A DNA stretch of 22,500 bases. Origin: Opitutia bacterium (GTDB lineage Bacteria; Verrucomicrobiota; Verrucomicrobiia; Opitutales; Seribacteraceae). This document shows, one piece after another, positions 1 through 9,300 of the stretch; positions within the stretch are counted from its first letter, which is position 1; each line of letters starts with the position of its first letter. A program made the translations under genes and the position numbers. The notes beneath the pieces were generated by a model. It searched no databases. It was given only the letters and a program-made list of their open reading frames with translations, and was not told the origin of the DNA. The stretch spans positions 1-22,500 of the forward strand of contig JABGUO010000056.1 of assembly GCA_018646565.1 (NCBI GenBank). The letters run 5' to 3'.

Positions 1-155
1 CTTCCGTAGCAACTTATCCATTCGATGCTGTTATCTTCGCTGGTCATCCAAAGAATATTGGGCTTTGTTTTTTCAGCCACAAGAATTTGGCACAAAAGGG
101 CAAAGCCAAGTAGGGGAAATAAATTTATGAGACGAGTCGAGTATGTAGAAATCAT
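1..155 (-). CDS. Sulfatase, N-terminal fragment (cut by window edge)
   Basis: Reading leftwards from an ATG at 153-155 gives an open frame of 51 codons that runs off the window. It starts with a hydrophobic signal peptide (about residues 9-27) and continues KPNILWMTSEDNS and ISCYG. This matches the first strand and first metal-binding loop of the sulfatase (alkaline phosphatase superfamily) fold, here the variant with a Ser-Glu-Asp-Asn loop. Family members are exported and hydrolyse sulfate esters, usually on glycans. The catalytic formylglycine motif lies outside the window, so activity cannot be judged. No strong ribosome-binding site precedes the ATG, only an A-rich stretch. The gene is divergent from the decayed AraC regulator, an arrangement typical of a regulator and its target. 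The family call is firm; substrate is unknown. Confidence 0.8.
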   Translation of the reverse strand, partial: MISTYSTRLINLFPLLGFALLCQILVAEKTKPNILWMTSEDNSIEWISCYG

Positions 156-249
156 TTTTTCTTTAAGAAGGTTAAATAGTTATTTAATTCATGATCGTTG
201 GTTTTTTGCAAAACCTCTTTCATGCGATTTCTAAAATTTTTCAAGGTAG

Positions 250-663
250 TTTGATGATTATCATGGTTGGATAGATTTGTCCGGCTCATCTACACCATTT
301 ATTCATTGGGGTGATTCGAGAATATCAGGCTGAGCAGGGGGATTTTCGACAATCTAAAATCTCAGAGTGTATCCAAAGTTGTATCCAAGAAATTAAGTAG
401 CATTTAGACAGTCCGCTCGCGATTGAACAGCCTGCAAAATCAATGAGTATTTCAGAGACTGCGTTTCGCAAAATTTTTCGTCAGCAAGTCGGATATTCTC
501 CCTTCGCGAGGCCGAGCAATTACTGAGTCAGGGTTCATGGCATATTAAAGAAGTATCTCATCGTCTGGGTTTTTCATCCAGTCAGTATTTTTCGACTGTT
601 TTTAAACGGGTGACCGGGGTGAGTCCCGGTGAGTTTCTAAAAAAGTTAAAGACCCAGGTTTAA
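250..663 (+). pseudogene. AraC-family transcriptional regulator remnant
   Basis: No intact frame exists, but joined frames give an AraC-type regulator. Positions 256-279 read DYHGWIDL, like the end of the N-terminal sensing domain. The frame then changes and 281-505 continues through REYQAEQGDF and the first helix-turn-helix (MSISETAFRKIFRQQVGYSP), interrupted by an in-frame TAG at 398-400. A second frame change near 505 leads to REAEQLLSQG, the second helix-turn-helix (IKEVSHRLGFSSSQYFSTV) and the signature FKRVTGVSPGEF, ending with TAA at 661-663. Most of the sensing domain is missing on the 5' side. Three disruptions plus truncation indicate decay rather than a single sequencing error. The 3' end overlaps the end of the opposing DNPH1-like gene by 18 bp. 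It probably once controlled the divergent sulfatase, though that link is inferred. Confidence 0.82.
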
Positions 664-1068
664 AAAATCGGTTATTTTTTGTTTAGCTTGAGATAAAGAT
701 TGGTAGTGGTAATTTAGAAAATTTGAATTACCCGCCAGCATTGCGGATAATGTTTGATCCTTCTTGCCTTCATTGAAAAGGCAAAGGGTGGGCTTGTTAA
801 GTTTTTCGGCTACTCCTAATTCATAGCCAACTCCAAGGGAAGGAGTGGTGACTTCAGCAATCACAGCATCGGCTTCTTCGAGCCATTCCATGTCACGCTC
901 GTAGATAGCAATGTCATCTAAAGCGGCTTCTCCGTTCTTATCAATTGAGTGGGACCCGACATGTTCGGTAAGAACTTCTGCTTTGGTCGAGATAAACTCG
1001 ATTAAATCTAAATATTTTTGCCGATCTTCCCGACCTCCCCGGATCGAGCCCGCAAAATATACTTTCAT
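646..1068 (-). CDS. DNPH1/Rcl-like 2'-deoxynucleoside 5'-phosphate N-hydrolase
   Basis: This 140-residue cytoplasmic protein (no signal peptide) resembles DNPH1 (Rcl), which cleaves the N-glycosidic bond of deoxynucleoside monophosphates to a free base and deoxyribose 5-phosphate. It belongs to the nucleoside 2-deoxyribosyltransferase fold. Visible motifs are YFAGSIRGGRED at the N-terminus (Tyr4, Ser8, Arg10), TEHVGS at 34-39, ERDMEWLEEAD with Asp59, and TTPSLGVGYELG with Ser77 and Glu83. LSAM near 107-110 supplies Ser108. These line up with the nucleotide-binding and catalytic residues known in mammalian Rcl (Asp69, Ser87, Glu93, Ser117). It is slightly shorter than mammalian Rcl, lacking the C-terminal tail. 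Its ATG overlaps the TGA of the upstream DUF1501 gene in a 4-bp ATGA, so it is probably translationally coupled to an exported-protein operon, an odd place for a nucleotide enzyme. Confidence 0.85.
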   Translation of the reverse strand: MKVYFAGSIRGGREDRQKYLDLIEFISTKAEVLTEHVGSHSIDKNGEAALDDIAIYERDMEWLEEADAVIAEVTTPSLGVGYELGVAEKLNKPTLCLFNEGKKDQTLSAMLAGNSNFLNYHYQSLSQAKQKITDFLNLGL

Positions 1069-2492
1069 GCGATTAAGGGAGTAATGACCTTCCCGTGTAC
1101 ATCGGTGAGGCGAAAATCCCGCCCGGCATAACGGTAAGTTAATTCTTCGTGATCAAATCCAAGCAGGTGGAGCATGGTGGCGTGCAGGTCGTGAACATGG
1201 ACAGGATTTTCCACTGCCTGAAATCCGAAAGGATCAGTGGCTCCGTGGATGTATCCCGGTTTGACTCCTCCCCCGGCCATCCAGACGGTGAAACCATGGT
1301 GATTGTGATCGCGACCGTTGACCTTGCCTGCGTTGGAACCGGGCTTGGGCAGTTCAACCGTAGGAGTGCGGCCAAATTCCCCGCCCCATAAAACCAGAGT
1401 TTCTTCCAGCAATCCACGGTCTTTCAAATCCTGAAGCAACGCCCCAATTGCCTGGTCGCATTGCCCGGCCAGTCGGGAGTGATTCTTTTCAATTTCATCG
1501 TGACTATCCCATGGCTGTCCGGCTCCGTGCCAGAGTTGGACAAAGCGGACTCCGCGTTCGACCAGCCGGCGGGCCATTAGGCACTGCTTGGCGTGCACTC
1601 CATCTCCGTATGCCTCCCTAGTCCTTTTCGATTCCCGGGTGATGTCAAACGCATCACTCGCCTCCATCTGCATACGATAGGCGAGCTCAAAGGATCGAAT
1701 CCGTGAATCCAGTCGGTCGTCGCCAGGACGGTCGGATTGATGGGCCTGGTTAAGTTTTGCAAGGAGATCGAGCTGGCGGGATTGCCGGTTGTCCGGACGT
1801 GCGGGATTAAGGTTGGGAATAATTTCCTCCCCCGTCTTTCGGGCCGGATTGACATAAGTACCCTGAAAAATTCCGGGAAGAAAGGCGGAGCGCCAATTTT
1901 GAGTTTCAGTTACGGGATAACCCCCTGGGCACAGGACCACGAACCCGGGAAGATTCTGGTTTTCCGTTCCCAGCCCGTAAGTAACCCAGGATCCCATGCT
2001 GGGCCGCACCAATTGGCTTTCCCCACAATTCATCAACATTAGAGAGGGTTCATGATTGGGTACATTTGCCTGCATCGAACGGATCACACAAAGATCGTCG
2101 GCATGTTTGGCAACATGGGGGAAAAGTTCACTTACAGGTATGCCGGACTGGCCGTATTTTTTAAATTTGAAAGGAGAACCAAATGCGGCTCCGGTCTTAC
2201 GTTCAGTTTTTAGTTGGCTTTCCTCGGGAAGACTTTTCCCATGCCATTTATTCAGTTCCGGCTTGGGGTCGAATGTATCCATGTGGGAAGGCCCACCATT
2301 CATAAACAGGTGAATGACCCGTTTGGCTTTGGGAGCGAAATGGGGTCCGCGGGCAATCATTGGATTATTTGTTTTTCCAAACAGGGCGGGCGTCCCGAGT
2401 AGGGGAGCGAGCGCGGACAGGCCCAACCCGTTTCCACACTGGGCAAGAAAATCGCGTCGGGGGAGTGAGAATTCGCGGGGTAATTGGTTCAT
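1065..2492 (-). CDS. DUF1501 domain protein, Tat-exported
   Basis: The 475-residue protein matches the DUF1501 family, abundant in planctomycetes and verrucomicrobia and related to the sulfatase/alkaline phosphatase fold. The N-terminus has a twin-arginine signal, SLPRRDFLAQCG (Arg12-Arg13), followed by a small-residue hydrophobic stretch, which suggests export in folded form. Family landmarks in order are HLFMNGGPSHMDTFDPKP, the PSMGSWVTYGLG block, MARRLVERGVRFVQ with LWHGAGQPWDSH, LWGGEFGRTP and GRDHNHHGFTVW. The Asp/His-rich blocks are the likely metal or active-site positions. No biochemical function is established for the family. The ATG shares one base with the TGA of the upstream DUF1549/DUF1553 gene (TGATG), the usual pairing in this phylum, and the two products probably act together. 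Confidence 0.92.
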   Translation of the reverse strand: MNQLPREFSLPRRDFLAQCGNGLGLSALAPLLGTPALFGKTNNPMIARGPHFAPKAKRVIHLFMNGGPSHMDTFDPKPELNKWHGKSLPEESQLKTERKTGAAFGSPFKFKKYGQSGIPVSELFPHVAKHADDLCVIRSMQANVPNHEPSLMLMNCGESQLVRPSMGSWVTYGLGTENQNLPGFVVLCPGGYPVTETQNWRSAFLPGIFQGTYVNPARKTGEEIIPNLNPARPDNRQSRQLDLLAKLNQAHQSDRPGDDRLDSRIRSFELAYRMQMEASDAFDITRESKRTREAYGDGVHAKQCLMARRLVERGVRFVQLWHGAGQPWDSHDEIEKNHSRLAGQCDQAIGALLQDLKDRGLLEETLVLWGGEFGRTPTVELPKPGSNAGKVNGRDHNHHGFTVWMAGGGVKPGYIHGATDPFGFQAVENPVHVHDLHATMLHLLGFDHEELTYRYAGRDFRLTDVHGKVITPLIA

Positions 2493-4867
2493 CAGTCTAC
2501 GAAGAAGAACTCGTTGGATACGAGCAGGGTTTGGGCCAGGTCTTCCATTTTCGGAACGGTGACTTGGGGAGTTAGAAAAGAAACCACGGTTTCAAGTTCC
2601 TCGGGTTGGGGGTTGCGGGAGAGAATTTTTCGGTAAAGAAACTGGGCAACTTTTTCCGCCTGTACGGGTGCCGGGTATTGTTTTCCGGCAGATTCTGCAA
2701 GCCGATTGGCTCGGGCGAGGACAAATGGATCATTAAGAGCGAATAGGGCCTGTTGGGGAACGGTGGTTTCCAATCTTTGGGGTGAGTGGATGTTGGGGTT
2801 TGCAAAATCGAAAGTGTTTAGGATTGGAGCGATATTTTGGCGGTCAATAAATCCATACACTGCCCGTCGGGTACTCAAAGGTTTTTTACCGGGTGGTTTG
2901 GGAGCTCCCCCCATCCGTGGGTCGAGTTCCCCGCTCACCTGGAGCATACCGTCGTGCATTGCCTCGTATCCCAGGCGTTTGGGATTCATGGAAGTGAGTA
3001 AGCGATTTTCTGGATCCGCGGGATTTAGGTTGTGGCTGGATTGCCGGTAGGTTCGGGAGTGGACGATCTGGCGGATCAAGTTTTTGAGGCTCCAGCCATT
3101 TTTCATAAAACTGTTGGCCAGATAGTCGAGTAATAATGGATGGGTCGGTTTCTCCCCCATGAGACCAAAGTCACTCGGTGTGCGGGCCAGTCCCCGACCA
3201 ACGAGATGCCTCCATACGCGGTTAACCATTACTCGTGCGGTCAGTGGATTGTCCGGGGAAACGATCGATTCGGCGAGTTCAAGCCTACCGCTGCCCTGGC
3301 TGTAATTTTTTCGGGTGCCGTCCGACGGAGTAAGTGCGACTAGGAACCGCCGGGGAACCCGTTCCCCTCGGTTGCCAAAATCACCACGAAGAAAGATCTG
3401 AGGATCGCGAATGTTCGGACTGTCGACCAAAGACATAGCCCGAGGAGGTGAGCCTGGATGTTCTGCTTCGTGCTTCGCAACTTCAGCCCGTAGCTGATTA
3501 TTTTTGTCACCGGCTTTGGTATCGAAATATTTTCGGAATTCCTTGGTGTTTAGATTTACGGGAAATTCGCGTGCGGAAACAGCTACTATAATTCCCTTTT
3601 TAGTTTTGCTGTTATCCTTTTGCTGAATGGCCTGACTCATTACATTTGCATACAAATGAAGAACACCTTCCACGGTTTTGATATTCCCTTTTTTGAAGCT
3701 CATGGTGAAGAACGAGGGGAAAGATGGGTTTAGTTTCTTATTCCAATCATTTAATAATTTTGCAGGATCTTTGCTGCTGGTGAGCAAAAGCAGGGGTGAG
3801 AGAAAACTTTTTTCCAGCTTTTTCTTTCCTTCAATATAATTCCTCCAACGGTGGGCCAGCTTTGGGAAGAGTTTTCTTTTCGCTACCATTACCTCAAAGT
3901 CATTTTGGGATAATCTAAGACCGTCCCAAAAAACCTGTAGGTAGGCAAGAATTCCATCTTCGGACTGAGCATATATTAGTTTTTTTTGGACATGTTCCTC
4001 GACCACTGATTCAAGCCTGGTCAGTTTTTCTGAGAATTCAAGATACTCGGTCGAGTTAATGTCTGGTTGTCCAATCAGGGGAAGAACTTCCGGTTGGCTG
4101 GAAAGGTTGAATATACCATAGAGCGAATAATAATCCTCTTGTGGAATGGGGTCGTGGAAATGATCATGACACCGTGCGCAGGCTACGGTGAATCCCATCA
4201 GTCCCCGGGTGACGACATCTATACGGTCATCAATAATCAGTTGCCTGCGGTCAAGAAAACGTGGGCCCACCGTCAAGAAACCAAGGGCAGCGAGGTCGGG
4301 ATGATTGGACTTGTCCACGAGGAAGTCAGCGGCCAACTGATTTCGGATAAATTGGTCGTAGGGCATATCTTGATTCATTACCCGGATCACCCAATCCCGA
4401 TAGGTGTAAGCGAATGGATGGAGGCGGTTTTTTTTGCCGGGTAGGTAACCTTTCGTGTCTGCATAGCGGGCAACATCTAACCAATGCCTTCCCCAGCGTT
4501 CTCCAAAGTGAGTGGAGGCAAGCAGTTCGTCGACAAGATAAGAATAGGCCTCCGGGCGTTTGTCGTTGAGAAAGTTATTTACCTGATTAAAAGTTGGTTT
4601 TAGTCCGAGCAGGTCGTGGTAAAGCCTGCGAATTAAAGTCTTCCGATTGGCGGGTGGAGAGTGGTTCAGTTTTTTTGCATCCAATCGTGCCTGAATGAAG
4701 GAATCAATCGGATGGAGCTTTTGGGAACCGACTTGTGGTTCCGGTTGCCCGATTGGTTGAAATGACCAATGAAGCGATTCATCCGCAGTATCCACATCTG
4801 AGAATACCGGCATTCCCAACGGGAGTAAGAGCAGGGCAATTACCCCGCTTAGTTTGCTCTTTCTCAC
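2492..4867 (-). CDS. DUF1549/DUF1553 (PSCyt2-PSD1) secreted protein
   Basis: From the start chosen here, the product is about 791 residues. DUF1549 covers roughly residues 50-265 and includes the RWGRHWLDVARYAD block and the conserved CARCHDHFHDP motif. DUF1553 covers roughly 525-780, with NRVWRHLVGRGL, NPKRLGYEAMHDGML and QRLETTVPQQALFALNDPF. The CxxCH motif could bind haem c covalently, as proposed for the 'planctomycete cytochrome' families, though this is not shown. Many relatives carry an extra N-terminal cytochrome-like domain (PSCyt1), which is absent here. The middle part (about 270-480) is poorly conserved. The open frame extends to a TTG at 4888. I prefer the GTG at 4865-4867 because it gives a compact signal peptide (RKSKLSG, then a hydrophobic core ending VFS). 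A start at 4888 or 4879 remains possible. It is first in a coupled minus-strand run. Confidence 0.9.
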   Translation of the reverse strand: MRKSKLSGVIALLLLPLGMPVFSDVDTADESLHWSFQPIGQPEPQVGSQKLHPIDSFIQARLDAKKLNHSPPANRKTLIRRLYHDLLGLKPTFNQVNNFLNDKRPEAYSYLVDELLASTHFGERWGRHWLDVARYADTKGYLPGKKNRLHPFAYTYRDWVIRVMNQDMPYDQFIRNQLAADFLVDKSNHPDLAALGFLTVGPRFLDRRQLIIDDRIDVVTRGLMGFTVACARCHDHFHDPIPQEDYYSLYGIFNLSSQPEVLPLIGQPDINSTEYLEFSEKLTRLESVVEEHVQKKLIYAQSEDGILAYLQVFWDGLRLSQNDFEVMVAKRKLFPKLAHRWRNYIEGKKKLEKSFLSPLLLLTSSKDPAKLLNDWNKKLNPSFPSFFTMSFKKGNIKTVEGVLHLYANVMSQAIQQKDNSKTKKGIIVAVSAREFPVNLNTKEFRKYFDTKAGDKNNQLRAEVAKHEAEHPGSPPRAMSLVDSPNIRDPQIFLRGDFGNRGERVPRRFLVALTPSDGTRKNYSQGSGRLELAESIVSPDNPLTARVMVNRVWRHLVGRGLARTPSDFGLMGEKPTHPLLLDYLANSFMKNGWSLKNLIRQIVHSRTYRQSSHNLNPADPENRLLTSMNPKRLGYEAMHDGMLQVSGELDPRMGGAPKPPGKKPLSTRRAVYGFIDRQNIAPILNTFDFANPNIHSPQRLETTVPQQALFALNDPFVLARANRLAESAGKQYPAPVQAEKVAQFLYRKILSRNPQPEELETVVSFLTPQVTVPKMEDLAQTLLVSNEFFFVD

Positions 4868-4945
4868 TACACAATCCACAAAAAACAAGATATCACTACG
4901 ACCTTGTGGGTCAATCGATTGAGATAAACGAATTAACTTTTTTTT

Positions 4946-4964
4946 CTGAACCCTTTCCGTTCAG
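4946..4964. other. Small inverted repeat between FKBP and DUF1549 genes
   Basis: CTGAAC at 4946-4951 and GTTCAG at 4959-4964 form a perfect 6-bp stem with a 7-base loop. In the direction of the flanking minus-strand genes the hairpin is followed by A residues rather than U, so it is not a textbook intrinsic terminator. It sits just after the FKBP stop codon and could be a weak transcript-end structure. Confidence 0.3.
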
Positions 4965-4982
4965 CTGCCGATCGGTCCAGTC

Positions 4983-5723
4983 TTACTTAATTTCGAGCAA
5001 CTCGCATTCGAAAATCAGGGTATCTCCTGGCTTAATCTTTCCGCCGGGTCGTGGATTATCCCCGTAGCCAAGTTCGCTGGGTATGTAAATTTTGACTTTC
5101 CCTCCGACCTGCGTCTTGGTCAGTCCACCGGAGAACCCTTTAATTACTCCGCCCATCGGAAAGCTGGCGGGTTGTCCACGGTCCACCGAACTGTCAAACA
5201 CCGTTCCGTCAATCAAAGTTCCGTGGTAGTGTAAACGAACTGTTTTATCCATCGTTGGACTGGGTCCTTTTCCTTTCCGTAAAATTTCATAATAAAATCC
5301 GCTCGGATCCTTCATCACTCCCTTCTGGGTGGCAAGAAGGGCAAGGAACTCTTTGGATTTTGCCTTGTTTTCAGCGGCCAAGCCCTTCATTCCTTCCTGT
5401 TCAGCCGCCCGGGCAATCTTCATCTTTTCGGACATGATCTGTTGTACTTTGGGCATCAGTGCCTGGGTTTCAGGTGGCATTTTTCCCAATGCAATTCCTT
5501 TTTTCATGCCGGCTAAAATTAGATCGATCTGCTCACTGGTAAACTCCATTTTTGCCAAGCCGGATCCTTCGGCAAACATCATTCCAATCGCCCCGTAAAT
5601 TTCCGCGTCTTCAATTTTTTTATCATTCTGGGCAAAAACTGAACCAGAAAGTAAAATCATACTCGTTACTAATAAGCCAGTTTTCTTCGCTCTGGCAATC
5701 GGTTGGATTTTAGTTAATTCCAT
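4983..5723 (-). CDS. FKBP-type peptidyl-prolyl cis-trans isomerase, exported
   Basis: A 246-residue Mip/FkpA-like prolyl isomerase, expected to help fold exported proteins in the periplasm. Residues 1-31 form a signal peptide with a positive start (RAKK), a hydrophobic core and a likely cleavage after SVFA. Residues about 38-135 form the helical N-terminal FKBP domain used for dimerisation in this family. Residues about 158-246 are the FKBP catalytic domain: VRLHYHGTLIDGTVFDSS, GGVIKGFSGGLTKTQVGGK and PSELGYGD. Active-site positions Tyr166, Phe176, Asp177 and Tyr220 are present. The position usually Trp in VIxGW is Phe197, a common variant. The ATG at 5721-5723 gives a complete signal peptide. 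It points the same way as the downstream DUF1549 run, but about 110 bp lies between. It is divergent from the DCC gene across a 121-bp region where no convincing promoter was identified. Confidence 0.93.
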   Translation of the reverse strand: MELTKIQPIARAKKTGLLVTSMILLSGSVFAQNDKKIEDAEIYGAIGMMFAEGSGLAKMEFTSEQIDLILAGMKKGIALGKMPPETQALMPKVQQIMSEKMKIARAAEQEGMKGLAAENKAKSKEFLALLATQKGVMKDPSGFYYEILRKGKGPSPTMDKTVRLHYHGTLIDGTVFDSSVDRGQPASFPMGGVIKGFSGGLTKTQVGGKVKIYIPSELGYGDNPRPGGKIKPGDTLIFECELLEIK

Positions 5724-5844
5724 GCATTCAAATTTCCTTCGCCTCGATTTTAGTCAACTTAAATGTAGGGATTTCCTTATTTTTATTAGGTATCCAATCT
5801 TTAAATAGGGTTGGCAATGAAATACAAGCCGTTAGGATATAAGG

Positions 5845-6255
5845 GTGTCAAATGAACAAAAAGAAGGTCGGGATCGGGTTGTTTTATTTGATGGTGTATG
5901 TGGTATGTGTAATGCATCGGTCGATTTTATTCTTAGTCGGGATCGGCAAAAAAAGTTTTTGTTCTCTCCCCTGCAGGGCGAATTTGCCAAGACCCAAGTT
6001 CCCCATGAATGTGCGGATTTAAATACGATTATATATTGGAGGAATGGGAATGTCCTTCGAAGATCATCGGCAGTTTTGCGAATCCTAGTTGATTTAGGCG
6101 GTGTATGGGTTGTGTTTTGGCCCTTCCTTCTTGTCCCCGCTTTTCTGAGAGATATGTTTTATCGTATAATTGCAAATAGTCGTCATTTGATTTCTAAAAA
6201 GAGAGCCGCTTGCCGCATTCCTTCTCCGGAAGAAAAGGAACGTTTTTTGGACTAA
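5845..6255 (+). CDS. DCC-family (DUF393) thiol-disulfide oxidoreductase-like protein
   Basis: The 136-residue protein matches the DCC (DUF393) family, named for its Asp-Cys-Cys motif. The signature VVLFDGVCGMCNASVDFIL holds Cys19 and Cys22 in a CxxC arrangement next to the DG turn. The central LFSPLQGEFAK stretch and the Arg-Ser-Ser-Ala-Val block typical of the family follow. Residues about 88-104 are hydrophobic (VWVVFWPFLLVPAFLRD), which could be a membrane contact. The family is predicted to have a thioredoxin-like redox role, but its substrates are not established. The start is a GTG at 5845: it is the only good start after an in-frame upstream stop, and AGGA about 6 bases before it is one of the clearer ribosome-binding sites in the window. 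The gene is followed at short distance by the large redox fusion and may be co-transcribed with it. Confidence 0.88.
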   Translation: MSNEQKEGRDRVVLFDGVCGMCNASVDFILSRDRQKKFLFSPLQGEFAKTQVPHECADLNTIIYWRNGNVLRRSSAVLRILVDLGGVWVVFWPFLLVPAFLRDMFYRIIANSRHLISKKRAACRIPSPEEKERFLD

Positions 6256-6302
6256 AGGGATTGTCGTTTCATAGTCTGTTGAGTAGATAAAAAGCTTTGA
6301 TT

Positions 6303-9300
6303 ATGACAAAGATTATCATTCTCCCTTTCCTCTGCCTGGTCGCTTCTCTTTCCGCCGCCCCAACCCGGGAAGCGTTTGCTTTGGAGGAACGATCAATCAC
6401 GGGTGTACCCATTGATGCTTTTGAACTGGGTGATGACAACCTGACCATCGAGTTATGGGCCCGTTCCCCGATGATTTTTTCTCCGGTGGCGATGGATTTC
6501 GATGCCCAGGGCAGACTTTGGCTAACCGAAGGAATTGATTATCAACGTGGATTGCGAACTGAGGGGGGGCGTTCCATCATGGTGCTGGAGGATAAAGACT
6601 GGGACGGAAAAGCCGATTCCTCTCATGTTTTTGTGACTGATCCGGATATTCGCCACGCAGCTCTTGGGATTGCGGTGTTTGATAACCGGATTGTGCTGTC
6701 CTCTACGCCATCGATTATCGTCTACACCGATGTAAACCGCAATGCAGTGTTTGATGAAGGAATTGACAAGAGGGAAGTTTTCTTAACCGGGTTTCGCGAT
6801 GCCAGTCATGATCACACCCTCCATGCGGTAGTGGGTGCCCCCAGTGGGCAATGGCATTTTTCCTATGGCAACCGAGGAGCGGATATTAAGACCAAGGATG
6901 GAAGGCATCATATTTCTGGTTGTTACTATGGATACAGTGACGGGATTGGGAAAAAGAGTTCGGACGGAGAGGTCTATGTGGGCGGTATGACTATGCGTGT
7001 CAACCCAGACGGGACCGGGTTAACGCCTACCGGAGAGAACATGCGTAATTCCCACGACATGTTCGTAAGCTCCTTTGGAGATATTTATCAGAGTGATAAT
7101 GATGACCCCGCCCATGCCCGGATCAGTTGGGTGATGGAGCATGCCAATATGGGCTATGCGGATTTGGCCGACGGGAGCCGTTCATGGGAGGAAGTCGCAA
7201 AGTCCTGGGAGGAACCGGCGGGATGGAGTAAGAGTCTGCGCTTTTCACGCTCTCATTGGCGGGAGAATTATCCCGGCGCTTTTCCACCGGGTACGATTTA
7301 CGGGGCCGGTTCACCCACCGGAAATGTCCTGATTGAGGATGATACCCTTGGTCTTGCCGGTACTTACCTCGTGGCCTGTATGGTCCGCAAGGAGGTGATG
7401 GCGGTCACGCCGAAATGGAAGGATGCCCAGGTTGAGATGGGAGAGCACCAACCTTTTATTCGTTTGAAGAAAGACCGGAAGGGCGAATTTTTTCTACCCA
7501 CCGATCTTGCTTTGGCACCGGACGGCTCTCTATTCCTGTCCGATTTTTACAATGATACCAGCCGGGGGACTAATCAGGTGAGTGGAAGCATTTACCGAAT
7601 TACCCGGAAGGGCGCGAAGCCCTTAGCGCTGCCCCAGGTGAATTTTTCAAGCACTTCAGGTCTTCTTCAGGCTCTGAAGAATCCGGCTGTGAATGTTCGG
7701 TCCCATGCCGCTCATTTGCTGGTTAAAAAAGGAAAGGAAGTCTTTGGAAGCGTTCATGAATTTCTTGAGGAAATGAACGGGGAGCCTGTTCTTCAGGCAC
7801 GTGCCCTGTGGGTGCTTGCTCAAATTGGCGAGCAAGGAGAACAATTGGTTGAGAAATTTCTCCACGATGAAAAAAATGAAAAATTGCAGGTGGTGGCTTA
7901 CCGTGCCCTTCGACACGCCGACCCCATGGGCACGCTTGCCCGGGCAAGCGAATATGCAGACTCCAAGAATTTATTTCTACGAAGAGAAATTGCAGTCAGT
8001 CTTCGGGACATTCCTTTTACAGCCTGCCTCAGTATAATTGAAAGCCTGATTGATGGGTATGACGGAAGAAACCGTTATTATTTGGAGGCTTTGGGTGCCG
8101 CGTTTCATGGCAGGGAAAAACGGGTCTACAACGAAATCGTAACCAAGCGTTTTCCCGACCCATTGGGTTGGGACTGGAAAGCCAAGAATCTCGCCTGGCG
8201 ACTGCACACCCCCGAAGCAATCCGCGATCTGGATCTTTGCATTCGTGCGCAAAAACCACCAGTGGATGAATTCAGGTTTCTCGCCATGGCCTTTGCCAGT
8301 TTTCGTAACGATAAGGAAAGACAGGACCGGGTTAAGCGCTTACAGGCCCTCGCCCAACTACCCGAGTTTTCTGCTGAGTACTACCAGGTCACGGTGGACG
8401 AGATAATTGCAAAAGATCTCAATGATTTAGAGGGAGAGATGATGGAAACGAGTTATCTCATACCCCAACAACTCGGTCAACTCACCGAGGTATCCAAGCC
8501 GGGAGAAATTGCTCAGCTCCAAGGAGATATCACTCGGGGGAAGGCAGTGGCCGCAAAATGTTACCTTTGCCATAAGCTCGACGGAATGGGGGTCAACTTT
8601 GGTCCCAACCTGACCCACTGGGGGAAGGAGCGTACCGTGGAGGAGATTGTGAAGGAGATTGTTTATCCCGATGAGAAACTTGCCCATGGGTACGACAAGC
8701 CCGTTCGTCTGGTTTCCAAAAAGACGGGGGAGACCGCTGAGGGCCTGCTCTCCAATTACAGCTGGCATGCCGGTTCTCTCAAACTGAAGTTGCTGGGTGG
8801 GCAAACCCGAAAAATTCTTTTCCGCCGGGCCGGGGCAAAAATTGAATATTTAAATGAGTCCTGGATGCCCTCCGCCTCGGAGATGGGAATGACCGACCAG
8901 GACCTCGCTGACTTAGCGGTGTACATGCAATCCACCGGATCGGGGGAAGACGATTCCACCTCTGGGAATTCCGCGGAACCCGTTCCTCCCACCGGCAATG
9001 AACCCGGTTGGAAGGTGGTCACCGGGGAGGACTTTGTGAATGTGAACTGTTTCCCCGATACCTGGCGCTGGGAGGGTGGGCATGCGTACTGCACCGGCAA
9101 GCCCACCGGAGTCATCCGCTACCGAGAGCCCCTGGGAAATTTTGAACTTCTACTCGAATGGATGCACAAAAAGAATGCCGGAAACTCGGGCGTCTTTGTA
9201 TGGGCAACTCCACAAAGTATTTCCAAATTAGCCGCCGGGCAGGGACGGTTGCCCCACGGGATCGAGGTCCAGGTCCTCGACTTGGGGTATGCTGAGCACT

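Noticed and set aside
25..234. Open frame of 69 codons on the plus strand
   Set aside because: It overlaps the sulfatase signal peptide and metal-loop coding sequence read on the minus strand, has no recognisable motif and is Arg/Phe-rich in the way antisense frames are.
5811..5839. TTGGCA and TAGGAT boxes with 17-base spacing upstream of the DCC gene
   Set aside because: They look like a sigma-70 promoter, but the -10 box overlaps the ribosome-binding site and ends 5 bases before the GTG, which would force a leaderless transcript. Chance match is more likely.
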